A stretch of 64,000 nt of DNA from Variovorax beijingensis (GCF_003951285.1 NZ_RXFQ01000019.1:1-64000), one strand, 5' to 3'. Shown: positions 8,267-16,906, counted from the stretch's first letter. Notes: generated by a model from the letters alone, not told the origin. A program made the numbers and translations.

Positions 8267-9454
8267 ATGCAACCGATCATCCAGAGCCTGCTGGACACCG
8301 ACCTTTACAAGTTCACGATGTGGCAGGCGATGCTGCACAGCCATCCGCAGACGCAGGCCGAGTACAGCTTCGTGTGCCGCAACCAGCCGGCCTATCCGCT
8401 GGCCGAGCTGCTGGCGGACGTCAACGCGCAGCTCGACCATCTGTGCTCGCTGCGCTTCGCGCCCGGCGAACTCGCCTACCTGCGCGGCCTGCGCTACATC
8501 AAGAGCGACTTCGTCGACTTCCTGCGCATCTTCAGCTTCCAGCGCGAATTCATCACCGCCGCGGCCGACGGCGATGCGCTGCGCATCCGGGCGGTCGGCC
8601 CGCAGGTGCACACCATGGCGTTCGAGATCTTCGTGCTCGCGATCGTCAACGAGCTGTACTTCCGCCGCTTCGATGCAGAGGCCGCGCTGGCCGAGGGCCG
8701 CCGGCGCCTGCAGGCCAAGATCGAACTGCTGCGCGGTTTTGCGGAAGAGCCGGCGGCGCGGCATCCCTTCGAGTTCTTCGACTTCGGCGTGCGCCGCCGC
8801 TTCTCCCGCGACTGGCAGCGCGAAATGGTCGGCACGCTCAAGCGCGAAGTGCCGATGTATTTCAAGGGCACCTCCAACGTGCTGCTGGCCAAGGAGCTGG
8901 AGCTGGTGCCCATCGGCACGATGGCGCACGAGTACCTGCAGACCTACCAGGCGCTCGGCGTGCGGCTGCGCGACTTCCAGAACGCCGCGCTGGAGGGCTG
9001 GGTGCAGGAATACCGCGGCGACCTGGGCGTGGCACTGACCGACGTGGTCGGCATGGATGCCTTCCTGGCCGATTTCGACCTGTACTTCGCCAAGCTCTTC
9101 GACGGCCTTCGCCACGATTCGGGCGATCCGGTCGCCTGGGGCGAAAAGGCGCTGGCGCACTATGCCAGGCTGCGCATCGATGCGCACACCAAGCGGCTGG
9201 TGTTCTCCGACGGGCTCGACCTGCCAAAGGCCATCGGGCTGTACCGGACCTTCGCCGATCGCACGCAAACCGGCTTCGGCATCGGCACCCACCTGAGCAA
9301 CGACGTCGGCCTCACGCCGCTGAACATCGTGATGAAGCTCACAGGCTGCAACGGCCAGCCGGTGGCCAAGCTGTCGGACAGCCCGGGCAAGACGCTGTGC
9401 GAAGACCGGACCTTCCTGGCCTACCTGCGTCAGGTCTTCCATATCGAGGGTTGA
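8267..9454 (+). CDS. pncB: Nicotinate phosphoribosyltransferase
   Basis: 395 residues, the normal PncB length. It catalyses nicotinate + PRPP + ATP to nicotinate mononucleotide. Visible family motifs include LLDTDLYKFTMWQ at the N-terminus, FFDFGVRRRFS near 170, GTSNVLLAK with GTMAHEY near 200-225, FDGLRHDSGDP near 285 and GIGTHLSND near 342. ATG 8267 follows AAGGAG; the reading frame is open further upstream but overlaps the preceding gene. It is 25 bases after the nicotinamidase and 5 before nadE, in one operon. Confidence 0.95.
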   Translation: MQPIIQSLLDTDLYKFTMWQAMLHSHPQTQAEYSFVCRNQPAYPLAELLADVNAQLDHLCSLRFAPGELAYLRGLRYIKSDFVDFLRIFSFQREFITAAADGDALRIRAVGPQVHTMAFEIFVLAIVNELYFRRFDAEAALAEGRRRLQAKIELLRGFAEEPAARHPFEFFDFGVRRRFSRDWQREMVGTLKREVPMYFKGTSNVLLAKELELVPIGTMAHEYLQTYQALGVRLRDFQNAALEGWVQEYRGDLGVALTDVVGMDAFLADFDLYFAKLFDGLRHDSGDPVAWGEKALAHYARLRIDAHTKRLVFSDGLDLPKAIGLYRTFADRTQTGFGIGTHLSNDVGLTPLNIVMKLTGCNGQPVAKLSDSPGKTLCEDRTFLAYLRQVFHIEG

Positions 9455-9459
9455 ACGCC

Positions 9460-11160
9460 ATGCTCCGCATCACCATTGCCCAGCTCAATCCCACCATCGG
9501 CGACCTGGCCGGCAACGCCGCGCGGATGATCGAGGCCGCGCGCCGGGCCTCGGCCGAGCAGGCCGACCTGGTGGTCTTCTCGGAGCTGTCGCTCAGCGCC
9601 TACTACCCGGCCGACCTGCTGGAGGAAGATGGCTTCATGGACCGCGTGGAGGATGCGTTCGGGCAGCTGCTCTCGGCCTCGCGCGAGATGCCGGCACTGC
9701 ACTGGGCGGTCGGCCTGCCGGCGCGGCGCGAAGGCGCGGGCAAGAAGCTTCGCAACGTGCTGCGCGTCATTTGCGCGGGAGAGGTGCGGCTCGAATATGC
9801 CAAGCAGCTGCTGCCGACCTACAACGTCTTCGACGAGCGCCGGCACTTCGAGCCGGGCCCCGACGTGGCGCGCGTGCTGCGCATCCGCAACACGCGCGTG
9901 GGATTCCTGATCTGCGAGGACGGCTGGAACGACGAGGGCCAGGACTACCTCGTCAATCCTTTCGACCGCATGCGCGACGCCGCGCCCGACCTCGTGGTGT
10001 CGGTCAACGCGAGTCCGTCGAACATCGGCAAGCGCGAGCAGCGGCGCCGCATCTTCGGTGCGGCCAGCCGCCGCAACGGGCTGCCCATCCTCTACGTCAA
10101 CCAGGTGGGCGGCCACGACCAGCTGGTGTATGACGGGGCCTCGTTCGCCGTCGAGCCGCAGGCCGGCGTGGTGTACGAGGCGCGCCGCTTCGCGGAGGAC
10201 GTGGGCACCTTGCGCTTCGAGGGCGGCCGCTTTCTCACGCCGGCCGGCGAGGCACCGCCGCCCGTGCCGCCGCAAGGCCTGCCGACGCTGGAGTTCTACC
10301 GCCAGCAGATCGTGCTGGGCCTGCGCGACTATGCGCGGCGCTGCGGCTTCCGGCAGGCGGTGGTCGGCTCGTCCGGCGGCATCGATTCGGCGCTGACGCT
10401 CGCGCTGGCGGTCGAGGCGCTGGGTGCGCAGAACGTCGTCGCCATCACCATGCCGTCGCGCTTCTCCTCGGCGGGATCGGTGGGCGATTCCGAAACCCTG
10501 TGCCGCAAGCTCGGCGTGCCGCTCAAGGCGCATGCCATCGCGGGCATCGTCTCGCAGTTCGAGCAAGGCTTCGAGACGGCCTTCGGCCAAGGCCTCGAGG
10601 GCGTGGCACTCGAGAACCTGCAGGCGCGCGTGCGCGGCACGATCCTCATGGGCTACTCCAACAGCTTCGGGCACCTGCTGCTGACCACGGGCAACAAGTC
10701 CGAGATCTCGGTCGGCTACTGCACGCTGTATGGCGACACCAACGGCGGCCTGGGCCTGATCGGCGACCTCTACAAGACCGAGGTGTTCGCGCTGTCGCGG
10801 CACTTGAACGCACAGGCCGGACGCGAGCTCATCCCGCAGGCCATCCTCGACAAGGAACCCTCCGCCGAGCTTGCGCCGGGGCAGAAGGACGCCGACAGCC
10901 TGCCGCCCTATGAAGTGCTCGACGAAGTCCTCAAGCTGCTGATCGAAGGCGAGCGGCTGGGGGCGGAGGAGTACGCGCAGGCGCGCAGCTTCGTCGACCG
11001 GCTGCGCGCGACGCCCGAGGGCGAGGCGCTGGTCGAGCGCATCCGCGGCATGGTCGCGCGCAACGAGTACAAGCGGCGCCAGTCGCCGCCCATCGTCCGG
11101 GTCAGGCCGCGGGCATTCGGCTCCGGCCGCCAGATGCCGATCGCTGCCCGCTGGAACTGA
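9460..11160 (+). CDS. nadE: Glutamine-dependent NAD synthetase
   Basis: 566 residues. The N-terminal nitrilase-type glutaminase domain (1-265) carries the Glu-Lys-Cys triad at E42 (SELSLS), K115 (AKQLLPTYNVFDE) and C152 (LICEDGW). The C-terminal synthetase domain carries the ATP pyrophosphatase loop SSGGIDS at 304-310 and TGNKSEISVGYCTLYGD. It amidates nicotinate adenine dinucleotide to NAD using glutamine-derived ammonia, the last step of the pathway. ATG 9460 lies 5 bases after the pncB stop. Confidence 0.96.
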   Translation: MLRITIAQLNPTIGDLAGNAARMIEAARRASAEQADLVVFSELSLSAYYPADLLEEDGFMDRVEDAFGQLLSASREMPALHWAVGLPARREGAGKKLRNVLRVICAGEVRLEYAKQLLPTYNVFDERRHFEPGPDVARVLRIRNTRVGFLICEDGWNDEGQDYLVNPFDRMRDAAPDLVVSVNASPSNIGKREQRRRIFGAASRRNGLPILYVNQVGGHDQLVYDGASFAVEPQAGVVYEARRFAEDVGTLRFEGGRFLTPAGEAPPPVPPQGLPTLEFYRQQIVLGLRDYARRCGFRQAVVGSSGGIDSALTLALAVEALGAQNVVAITMPSRFSSAGSVGDSETLCRKLGVPLKAHAIAGIVSQFEQGFETAFGQGLEGVALENLQARVRGTILMGYSNSFGHLLLTTGNKSEISVGYCTLYGDTNGGLGLIGDLYKTEVFALSRHLNAQAGRELIPQAILDKEPSAELAPGQKDADSLPPYEVLDEVLKLLIEGERLGAEEYAQARSFVDRLRATPEGEALVERIRGMVARNEYKRRQSPPIVRVRPRAFGSGRQMPIAARWN

Positions 11161-11170
11161 GGACAACGAC

Positions 11171-12247
11171 ATGACAAGCACGAACAAGGCGCCCGATGTC
11201 GCCGTCTACATCGGACGCTTCCAGATCTTCCACAATGCCCAGCTGGCGCTGCTGCGCCGCGCGCTGGCGGCCGCGCCCGAGTGCGTGGTGGTGCTCGGAT
11301 CGGCCTTCCAGGCGCGCACGCCGCGCAATCCCTTCACCTGGCAGGAGCGCGCCGAGATGATCCGCGTCGCGCTGCCGGAAGCGGACCGCCAGCGGCTGGA
11401 GTTCCTGCCGGTGCGCGACCATTACAACTCTGCGCAGTGGGTCGCGGCGGTGAAGCAGGGCCTGGCCCGGCTGCACCCCGGCCAGCCGTCGGTGGTGCTG
11501 GTGGGGCACCTGAAGGATGCGACCAGCAGCTACCTGCGCGACTTTCCCGGCTGGGCGCTCGACGACGCCGGGCGCCGCGGCGACATCCATGCGAGCGCGC
11601 TGCGCGACGCCTATTTCGGGGCGGCCCGTGACGGCTCGCTGGAGCCGGTCCTGGCCGCCCTCGTCGGCCAGGCGCCGGAGAGCACGCTGCAGTTCCTGCG
11701 CGCCTGGGCCAGCCTGCCGCCCTATGCGGTGCTGGCACAGGAATGGGAGAGCCTGCGCCGCGAGAAGGCGCTGTGGTCCGGCTCGCCGTACCCGCCGGTC
11801 TTCGTCACGGTCGATGCGGTCGTCCAATGCGGGCGCCAGGTGCTGCTGATCCGGCGCGGCCGCTCGCCCGGCAAGGGCCTGTTCGCAGTGCCGGGCGGCT
11901 TTCTCGAGCCGCGCGAGACCGTGTGGCAATCGGCCCTGCGCGAACTGGAAGAGGAAACCGGCCTGCGCCTCCTGGACAGCGACATCGAAGCCGCCTTCAA
12001 GGCGGTGCAGGTGTTCGACCATCCCGACCGCAGCCAGCGCGGCCGCGTCATCACCCACGCGCACTGGTTCGACCTGGGCCCGCGCCGCCCGCCCGAGCTG
12101 ACCGCCGGCGACGATGCCTCGGAAGCCCGGTGGGTGTCCATCGATCAACTGGCCGGCATGGAGGACCAGTTCCATGACGACCACTTCCACATCCTCGATT
12201 TCTTCTTCGGGTTGACGGCGGATGGCGCGCAAGGCGGCGCCGCATGA
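11171..12247 (+). CDS. nadM: Bifunctional NMN adenylyltransferase / Nudix hydrolase
   Basis: 358 residues. The N-terminal half is a NadM-type nucleotidyltransferase with GRFQIFHNAQ at 15-24 (the family norm is GRFQPFHNGH), and VLGSAFQARTPRNPFTWQER. The C-terminal half is a complete Nudix domain; residues 243-265 fit G-x5-E-x7-REL-x-EE-x-GL exactly, so it is probably an active ADP-ribose or NAD pyrophosphatase. Such fusions join NAD synthesis to removal of ADP-ribose. The second His of the HxGH-type motif reads Gln here, which deserves checking. It overlaps the next gene by four bases (ATGA). Confidence 0.9.
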   Translation: MTSTNKAPDVAVYIGRFQIFHNAQLALLRRALAAAPECVVVLGSAFQARTPRNPFTWQERAEMIRVALPEADRQRLEFLPVRDHYNSAQWVAAVKQGLARLHPGQPSVVLVGHLKDATSSYLRDFPGWALDDAGRRGDIHASALRDAYFGAARDGSLEPVLAALVGQAPESTLQFLRAWASLPPYAVLAQEWESLRREKALWSGSPYPPVFVTVDAVVQCGRQVLLIRRGRSPGKGLFAVPGGFLEPRETVWQSALRELEEETGLRLLDSDIEAAFKAVQVFDHPDRSQRGRVITHAHWFDLGPRRPPELTAGDDASEARWVSIDQLAGMEDQFHDDHFHILDFFFGLTADGAQGGAA

Positions 12248-12627
12248 ACGACCGGGAGCGATACCGCGGCTGCCTGCTCGGGCTCGCCTGCGGCGATGCG
12301 GTGGGCACGACCGTCGAGTTCATGCCGCGCGGAACCTTCGAGCCCGTCACGGGCATGGCTGGCGGCGGCCCTTTCAGGCTGCAGCCGGGCGAGTGGACCG
12401 ACGACACCTCCATGGCGCTGTGCCTGGCGACCAGTCTCGTCTGGCGGCGCGGCTTCGATGCCGTCGACCAGATGAACCGCTACTGCAACTGGCGCAGCGT
12501 CGGCCACCTGAGCAGCAACGGCGAATGCTTCGACATCGGCATCACGGTGGCCACGGCGCTGGACCGCTACATTCGGACTCATAATCCGTTGGTCGATGGT
12601 TCAAGCCCATCGCGGCCTACCCAATAG
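12244..12627 (+). pseudogene. ADP-ribosylglycohydrolase (ARH/DraG family), truncated
   Basis: 127 residues, of which about the first 110 are a good ARH/DraG N-terminus: GCLLGLACGDAVG near 9-21, WTDDTSMALCLATSL near 50-64 (the Asp-Asp-Thr metal site) and FDIGITVATALDRYIR. Family members are about 280-350 residues and need C-terminal Asp residues for the second metal half-site, all missing here. After codon 110 the frame runs straight into tRNA 3'-half sequence and stops. It would have removed ADP-ribose from protein or nucleic acid as the last gene of the NrtR-controlled operon. Confidence 0.85.
12574..12621 (+). other. 3' half of a CAU-anticodon tRNA (attachment-site-like scar)
   Basis: From 12574 the DNA reads as a tRNA from the anticodon stem onward: anticodon loop CTCATAA (12578-12584, anticodon CAU), variable loop, T-arm GATGG-TTCAAGC-CCATC (12595-12611), acceptor strand GCGGCCT (12612-12618), A, then CC. 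There is no D-arm or 5' acceptor strand, so it is not a gene. It could be elongator Met or Ile2. An identity block running from anticodon to 3' end is what integrases targeting tRNA genes leave as an att core. It sits precisely at the break in the ADP-ribosylglycohydrolase gene. Confidence 0.85.
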
Positions 12628-12870
12628 ATGGCGAAGCCGATCAGCGTAGGGGCCATACTTGTGCGATACGAAGCGCAAATCCAGCGGCTTCTGGCCCGCG
12701 CGCTCGATGCTGCGCTCAAGAAACCACGCCAGCTTCTGAATCTCCAGCAGGCTGCACTCCATGCCGAGCACCCAGTAGCGGCGCACCAGTTCGGCGATGA
12801 GGGCACGAGCCGGGGTCAGCTTCTCGACGCCGGTACGCTTGGCCACGTTCTGGTACTTCTGGGTCGGCGA
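12622..12870 (-). pseudogene. DarG-like antitoxin, C-terminal remnant
   Basis: On the minus strand a frame open from 12900 reads KYQNVAKRTGVEKLTPARAL, then RRYWVLGMECSLLEIQKLAW and HKYGPYADRLRHLL. This closely resembles, from memory, the C-terminal domain of DarG, the macro-domain antitoxin of the DNA ADP-ribosylating toxin DarT. The N-terminal macro domain is absent (in-frame TAG at 12901-12903), and the C-terminus is cut where the tRNA-like sequence begins. Interpreted as debris of a mobile element that carried darTG. Bases 12904-13078 show no further recognisable gene. Confidence 0.65.
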
Positions 12871-13078
12871 ACAAAGCCGACAAGAAAGAAAAAGAGTTTG
12901 CTACGACATGCGGCGTAAGCCAGGTCGCCAAGCACCGAGTCAGGGGCGACAGTGAGGCGTCCGCAGCCCACTCCGCGCGCAGGTCCTCATGTTGACCGTT
13001 CATCCTGAGTGGCACCATCCGTCTCGCCCGGGCATTGCGGTTAGCATATTCGGCTGCATACGGCCGGGGCGAGAATCA

Positions 13079-13753
13079 ATGCGGATACTGCTGGTGGAAG
13101 ACGACAAGGTGCTGGCCGACGCGCTCTCGCGCGCGCTGGTGCAGTCCGCCCACGCGGTGGACATCGTCTCCACCGGCGAAGAGGCCGACCATGCGCTCGC
13201 GCTCGGCATCTACGACCTGGCGATCCTGGACATCGGGCTGCCCAAGCTGAGCGGGCTGGACGTGCTGCGGCGGCTGCGCGCGCGCAAGTCCACCATGCCG
13301 GTGCTGATGCTGACCGCCTTCGACACCCTGCAGGACCGCGTGCGCGGACTCGACCTGGGCGCCGACGACTACCTGGCCAAGCCCTTCGACCTGCCGGAGC
13401 TCGAAGCACGCGTGCGCGCGCTGCTGCGCCGCAGTACCAACTCCACGCCGTACCTCGAGCACGGCCTGCTGTGCTTCGACACGGTGGGACGGCGCGTGTT
13501 CTACGACAAGAAGCCGCTCGACCTGTCGCCGCGCGAGCTCGCCGTGCTGGAGCTGCTGATGATGCGAGAGGGGCGCGTGGTGGGCAAGGAGCAGATGGTC
13601 AACCATCTCTACGGATGGGGCGACGAGGTCGGCGACAACGCGATCGAGGTCAACGTCTACCGGCTGCGCAAGAAGCTCGAACCGCTCGGGTGCGAGATCC
13701 GCACCGTGCGCGGCATGGGCTACCTGATGGACCGCGGCGATGCGCAAACCTGA
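13079..13753 (+). CDS. OmpR/QseB-type response regulator
   Basis: 224 residues: receiver domain with phospho-acceptor D51 (LAILDIGLPK), acidic pocket EDD at 7-9 and K near 101 (LAKPFDLPEL), then a winged-helix DNA-binding domain (LSPRELAVLELLM; NAIEVNVYRLRKKLEP; VRGMGYLM). It is closest in feel to the TctD/QseB/PmrA group. The stop overlaps the start of the kinase gene by 14 bases, a coupled pair. The 11-bp-periodic repeats before the TerC-family gene downstream are candidate sites for it. Confidence 0.92.
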   Translation: MRILLVEDDKVLADALSRALVQSAHAVDIVSTGEEADHALALGIYDLAILDIGLPKLSGLDVLRRLRARKSTMPVLMLTAFDTLQDRVRGLDLGADDYLAKPFDLPELEARVRALLRRSTNSTPYLEHGLLCFDTVGRRVFYDKKPLDLSPRELAVLELLMMREGRVVGKEQMVNHLYGWGDEVGDNAIEVNVYRLRKKLEPLGCEIRTVRGMGYLMDRGDAQT

Positions 13754-15131
13754 GCCCAGGCTGCAGCGCAAGCTGCTGGCCTGGCTGCTCGGTCCGCTCG
13801 CGGTGCTGCTGGTGCTGGACACCGGCGCGGCCTACTGGAACTCGCTGCGTTTCTCCAACCTCGCCTACGACCGCGCGCTGTACGAGATCGGGCGCGAGAT
13901 CGTGCTGCACGTGAAGCTCGAGGGCCTGCAGCCGCGGCTCGACCTGTCCGAGGCCGCGCGCAACATCCTGCTGCTCGACCAGGACGACCTGCTCTTCTAC
14001 CGCGTGGCCAGCGAGGACGGCAAGGCACTGGGCGGCGATGCGGAAATGCCGCCGCCGCGCGCGGGCGACCCCGCCAGGCCGCGCTTCTACCGCGACACGC
14101 TGCGCGGCGAGCCGGTGCGGATGCTGGTGGCCTCGATGCCCATCGGCGGCAACCCCGAGGCGCCGATGGTGCTGGTGCAGGTCGCCGAAACCTTGCACAA
14201 GCGCACGCGCCTGGCCTGGGAGATGCTGGCCAACGTGGTGGTGCCGCAGCTGCTGCTGATCGTGATGGCCACGGCGGTGGTCTGGTTCGGCATCTCGCGC
14301 GGGCTCGAGCCGCTGCAGCGGCTGCGGCGCGCGGTGTCGGACCGCTCGCACCTGGACCTGAGCCCGATCGACATCCACGACGTGCCCGGCGAGGTGCGGC
14401 CGCTGGTGGACGAGGTCAACGAGCTGATGGCGCGGCTCGGGCGCACCTTCGATTTCCAGAACCGCTTCGTGGCCGACGCCGCGCACCAGCTGAAGACACC
14501 GGTGAGCGGCCTGAAGGCGCAGATCGAACTGGCACTGCGGGAGAACGATGCCGAGCGCGTGCGCCATTCGCTCGCGCAGCTCTACATCAGCGCCGACCGG
14601 CTCTCGCGGCTGGTGCGCCAGCTGCTTTCGCTCGCGCGCAACGAGCCCGGCGCGCTCGACGCCATGCAGCTGCAGCCGCTCGACCTGAATGCCTATGCGC
14701 TGGAGGTCAGCATGGACTGGGTGCCGCAGGCCCTCAAGCGCGACATCGACCTGGGCTTCGAAGGCGCCGAGCATCCGCTGGTGATCAACGCCGACCGCGA
14801 CCGGCTGCGCGAGCTCATCAACAACCTGATCGACAACGCGGTGCGCTACAGCCAGCCGGGCGGCCGCGTGACCGTGCAGGTGGGCCAGAGCGACAACGAC
14901 CAGTGCCGCCTGGCCATCAGCGACGACGGCCCGAGCGTGCCGGTGGAGGAGCGTGCGCGCATCTTCGAGCGCTTCCACCGCCTGCTCGGCACGCAGGAGG
15001 ACGGCAGCGGCCTGGGCCTGGCGATCGTCAGCGAGATCGCCACGCTGCACGGCGCGCGCATCACGCTGGAGGAAGACATCGACGGCGTGGGCAACACCTT
15101 CAGCGTCTTCTTTCCGCTGCGCAAGGCCTGA
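13740..15131 (+). CDS. TctE/QseC-like sensor histidine kinase
   Basis: 463 residues. First transmembrane segment about 12-30, then a periplasmic sensor of the 2CSK_N type (LAYDRALYEIGREI near 41-54), second membrane segment about 165-185, HAMP linker, HisKA with H249 in VADAAHQLKTPVSG, and a HATPase domain (NLIDNAVRYSQPGG, then GSGLGLAIVSEIA). It partners the regulator at 13079. In other bacteria this kinase type senses tricarboxylates or acts in quorum/metal responses; no tctCBA transporter lies nearby here, so the signal is unknown. Confidence 0.92.
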   Translation: MRKPEPRLQRKLLAWLLGPLAVLLVLDTGAAYWNSLRFSNLAYDRALYEIGREIVLHVKLEGLQPRLDLSEAARNILLLDQDDLLFYRVASEDGKALGGDAEMPPPRAGDPARPRFYRDTLRGEPVRMLVASMPIGGNPEAPMVLVQVAETLHKRTRLAWEMLANVVVPQLLLIVMATAVVWFGISRGLEPLQRLRRAVSDRSHLDLSPIDIHDVPGEVRPLVDEVNELMARLGRTFDFQNRFVADAAHQLKTPVSGLKAQIELALRENDAERVRHSLAQLYISADRLSRLVRQLLSLARNEPGALDAMQLQPLDLNAYALEVSMDWVPQALKRDIDLGFEGAEHPLVINADRDRLRELINNLIDNAVRYSQPGGRVTVQVGQSDNDQCRLAISDDGPSVPVEERARIFERFHRLLGTQEDGSGLGLAIVSEIATLHGARITLEEDIDGVGNTFSVFFPLRKA

Positions 15132-15151
15132 GCAGCGCCGCTCGGGCGCCT

Positions 15152-15214
15152 CTGTAAGCTGGCTGACAGCTGGCGGATATCTGGCTGACAGCCAGCCGGC
15201 AGAAAGGTGACAGC
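15152..15214. promoter_or_regulatory. 11-bp-periodic direct repeats, probable response-regulator sites
   Basis: CTGTAAGC at 15152, CTGACAGC at 15163, CTGACAGC at 15185 and GTGACAGC at 15207 fall on one exact 11-base register; the intervening registers 15174 and 15196 are diverged. The decamer GGCTGACAGC recurs at 15161 and 15183, with AGGTGACAGC at 15205. OmpR-family regulators bind head-to-tail repeats at this spacing. The array lies between the kinase gene and the TerC-family gene, 69 bases before its ATG. Confidence 0.65.
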
Positions 15215-15282
15215 GCAGGTCCGTAGCCTCGAACACGCCGGAACCGCCGTGGTTCCGCGTCCACTTCGAGGAGACAACCCCC

Positions 15283-15978
15283 ATGTCGTTTTTGACCAGT
15301 CCGGATTTCTGGATTGCCCTGTCGCAGATCATCCTGATCAACATCGTCCTGAGCGGCGACAACGCCGTCGTCATCGCGATGGCCTCGCGCTCGCTGCCGC
15401 CCGCGCAGCAGAAGAAGGCGATCCTGTTCGGCAGCATGGGCGCCATCGTGCTGCGCGTGGTGCTGACCTTCTTTGCGGTCTACCTGCTGACGCTGCCGTA
15501 CCTCAAGCTGGTGGGAGCCGCGCTGCTGTTCTGGATCGGCGTCGGCCTGCTCAAGGGCGACGACGGCGAGGAGAACCTGGAGGGCCATTCGAGCCTGGCC
15601 GCGGCCATCAAGACCATCGTGGTCGCCGACCTGGTCATGAGCCTGGACAACGTCGTCGGCGTCGCAGCCGCGGCCAAGGGCAACGTGCCGCTGCTGGTGT
15701 TCGGCCTCGTGATCAGCATTCCGCTGATCATCTTCGGCAGCACCCTGATCCTCAAGCTGATGGACCGCTTCCCGATCATCATCACGCTCGGCGCCGGCCT
15801 GCTCGGCTGGGTGGCCGGCGAAATGGCGATGTCGGATCCGTCCATTGCCGGATGGGCCGGCAACCATCACACCGTGCACAACGTGGTTCCCGCAATCGGC
15901 GCCGTCTCCGTCGTGTTGATCGGCAAGTGGCTGACCAGCCGCCAACAACAGCCGGAACCCGCCAACCAGTCGGCCTGA
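15283..15978 (+). CDS. TerC-family integral membrane protein (YjbE type)
   Basis: 231 residues with about seven hydrophobic segments. The two TerC signature blocks are present as an inverted duplication: NIVLSGDNAVVIAMASRSLP near 18-37 and VADLVMSLDNVVGVAAAAKG near 108-127, each with an Asp-Asn pair in the membrane. TerC/YjbE/Alx relatives are associated with export of manganese or other divalent metals, often during envelope secretion. The 11-bp repeat array upstream suggests control by the adjacent two-component system. ATG 15283 follows GAGGAGACAACCCCC. Confidence 0.88.
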   Translation: MSFLTSPDFWIALSQIILINIVLSGDNAVVIAMASRSLPPAQQKKAILFGSMGAIVLRVVLTFFAVYLLTLPYLKLVGAALLFWIGVGLLKGDDGEENLEGHSSLAAAIKTIVVADLVMSLDNVVGVAAAAKGNVPLLVFGLVISIPLIIFGSTLILKLMDRFPIIITLGAGLLGWVAGEMAMSDPSIAGWAGNHHTVHNVVPAIGAVSVVLIGKWLTSRQQQPEPANQSA

Positions 15979-15988
15979 GGGTGTCGGC

Positions 15989-16423
15989 GTGAGACGGCGC
16001 ATTCTGGTCCCCATCGACCCGACCGAGCCGGCCCGCATGCGCTCGGCCATCGAGCAGGTCGTGCGCATCTGCCGGCAGGAGCCGGTGGCTGTGCGGCTCT
16101 TGCGGGTGCAACCCGCGGTTTCCGGCCACGTCGCGATGTTCTTCGACCCGCACGAGCTGCGCGAGCTCCAGCACAGCGCGGGCGCCGAGGAGCTGCAGCT
16201 TGCGCGGAACCTGCTCGCGCTGGCCGGCGTGTCCTGCACCAGCACCGTGGTGATCGGGCGCAGTGCCGAGAGCATCGTTTCGGCGGCCCGCGATTTCGGC
16301 TGCGACCGCATCGTCCTCGGCCGCAGCGAGCCCGGCCTCGCGGGGCGGATCTTCGGCTCGCTCGCGCAGCAGGTGCGCCAGCTGCTCGGCGCGAGCGGCG
16401 ACCTGCAGGTCATCGGCTCCTGA
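15989..16423 (+). CDS. UspA-like universal stress protein
   Basis: 144 residues from a GTG start 10 bases after the TerC-family stop, so probably co-transcribed. The universal-stress fold is indicated by RRILVPIDPTEPARM at the N-terminus and by the C-terminal VLGRSEPGLAGRIFGSLAQQVRQL, similar to the G-x2-G-x9-G-S/T nucleotide loop of ATP-binding Usp proteins. Role inferred to be a stress-associated nucleotide-binding protein; its link with the TerC protein is positional only. Confidence 0.75.
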   Translation: MRRRILVPIDPTEPARMRSAIEQVVRICRQEPVAVRLLRVQPAVSGHVAMFFDPHELRELQHSAGAEELQLARNLLALAGVSCTSTVVIGRSAESIVSAARDFGCDRIVLGRSEPGLAGRIFGSLAQQVRQLLGASGDLQVIGS

Positions 16424-16462
16424 GGCGCGGCGGCACAGGCGCGGGGCGCCGCCGTCACGACT

Positions 16463-16906
16463 TCATGCGTTGCTTTCCGTTTGCGCAGCTTCCGGGGTTG
16501 CACCCTGGTGGCCGCGGCGCGCGCGCTCGTTGCGCGTCCGGTCGAGCGCCGCATGGCTCCTCCTGGCGGCCGCTTCGCATTTCTCGTGCAGCTCGGCCAG
16601 TTCCTTGTCCGTGAGCTTCTCGATGCCCATGAACTCGTCGCCGGCGTTCGATGACCGGATCAGCTCGTCGAGCTTGGTCTGAAGCGCCGCGCCATCGCGG
16701 TTTTGCGTGTTCTGGATCAGGAACACCATCAGGAAGGTGACGATGGTGGTGCCGGTGTTGATGGCCAGCTGCCAGTTCTCCGAGAACTGGAAGAAGGGCC
16801 CCGACACCGCCCAGGCGATGACCAGCGCGACGCAGATCAGAAATGCAATTGGACTTCCGGCAGCGTGCGCCGTGGCATTGGCGAAGGATGCGAAGAACTT
16901 GTCCAT
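16463..16906 (-). CDS. Low-affinity iron permease family protein
   Basis: 147 residues. MDKFF at the start, two membrane helices (about 18-38 and 48-66), and the family hallmark NWQLAINTGTTIVTFLMVFL followed by QNTQNRDGAALQTKLDELI. This is the PF04120 family, related by name to yeast Fet4 but much shorter, with experimentally unclear transport ability in bacteria. ATG 16906 is chosen over 17029 because the extra 41 residues are not protein-like. It is upstream of nothing obvious on its strand and follows the receptor gene. Confidence 0.85.
   Translation of the reverse strand: MDKFFASFANATAHAAGSPIAFLICVALVIAWAVSGPFFQFSENWQLAINTGTTIVTFLMVFLIQNTQNRDGAALQTKLDELIRSSNAGDEFMGIEKLTDKELAELHEKCEAAARRSHAALDRTRNERARRGHQGATPEAAQTESNA

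Noticed and set aside
15131..15282. yybP-ykoY manganese riboswitch ahead of the TerC-family gene
   Set aside because: The family's conserved internal-loop sequences were not found; the region is instead explained by the 11-base repeat array.
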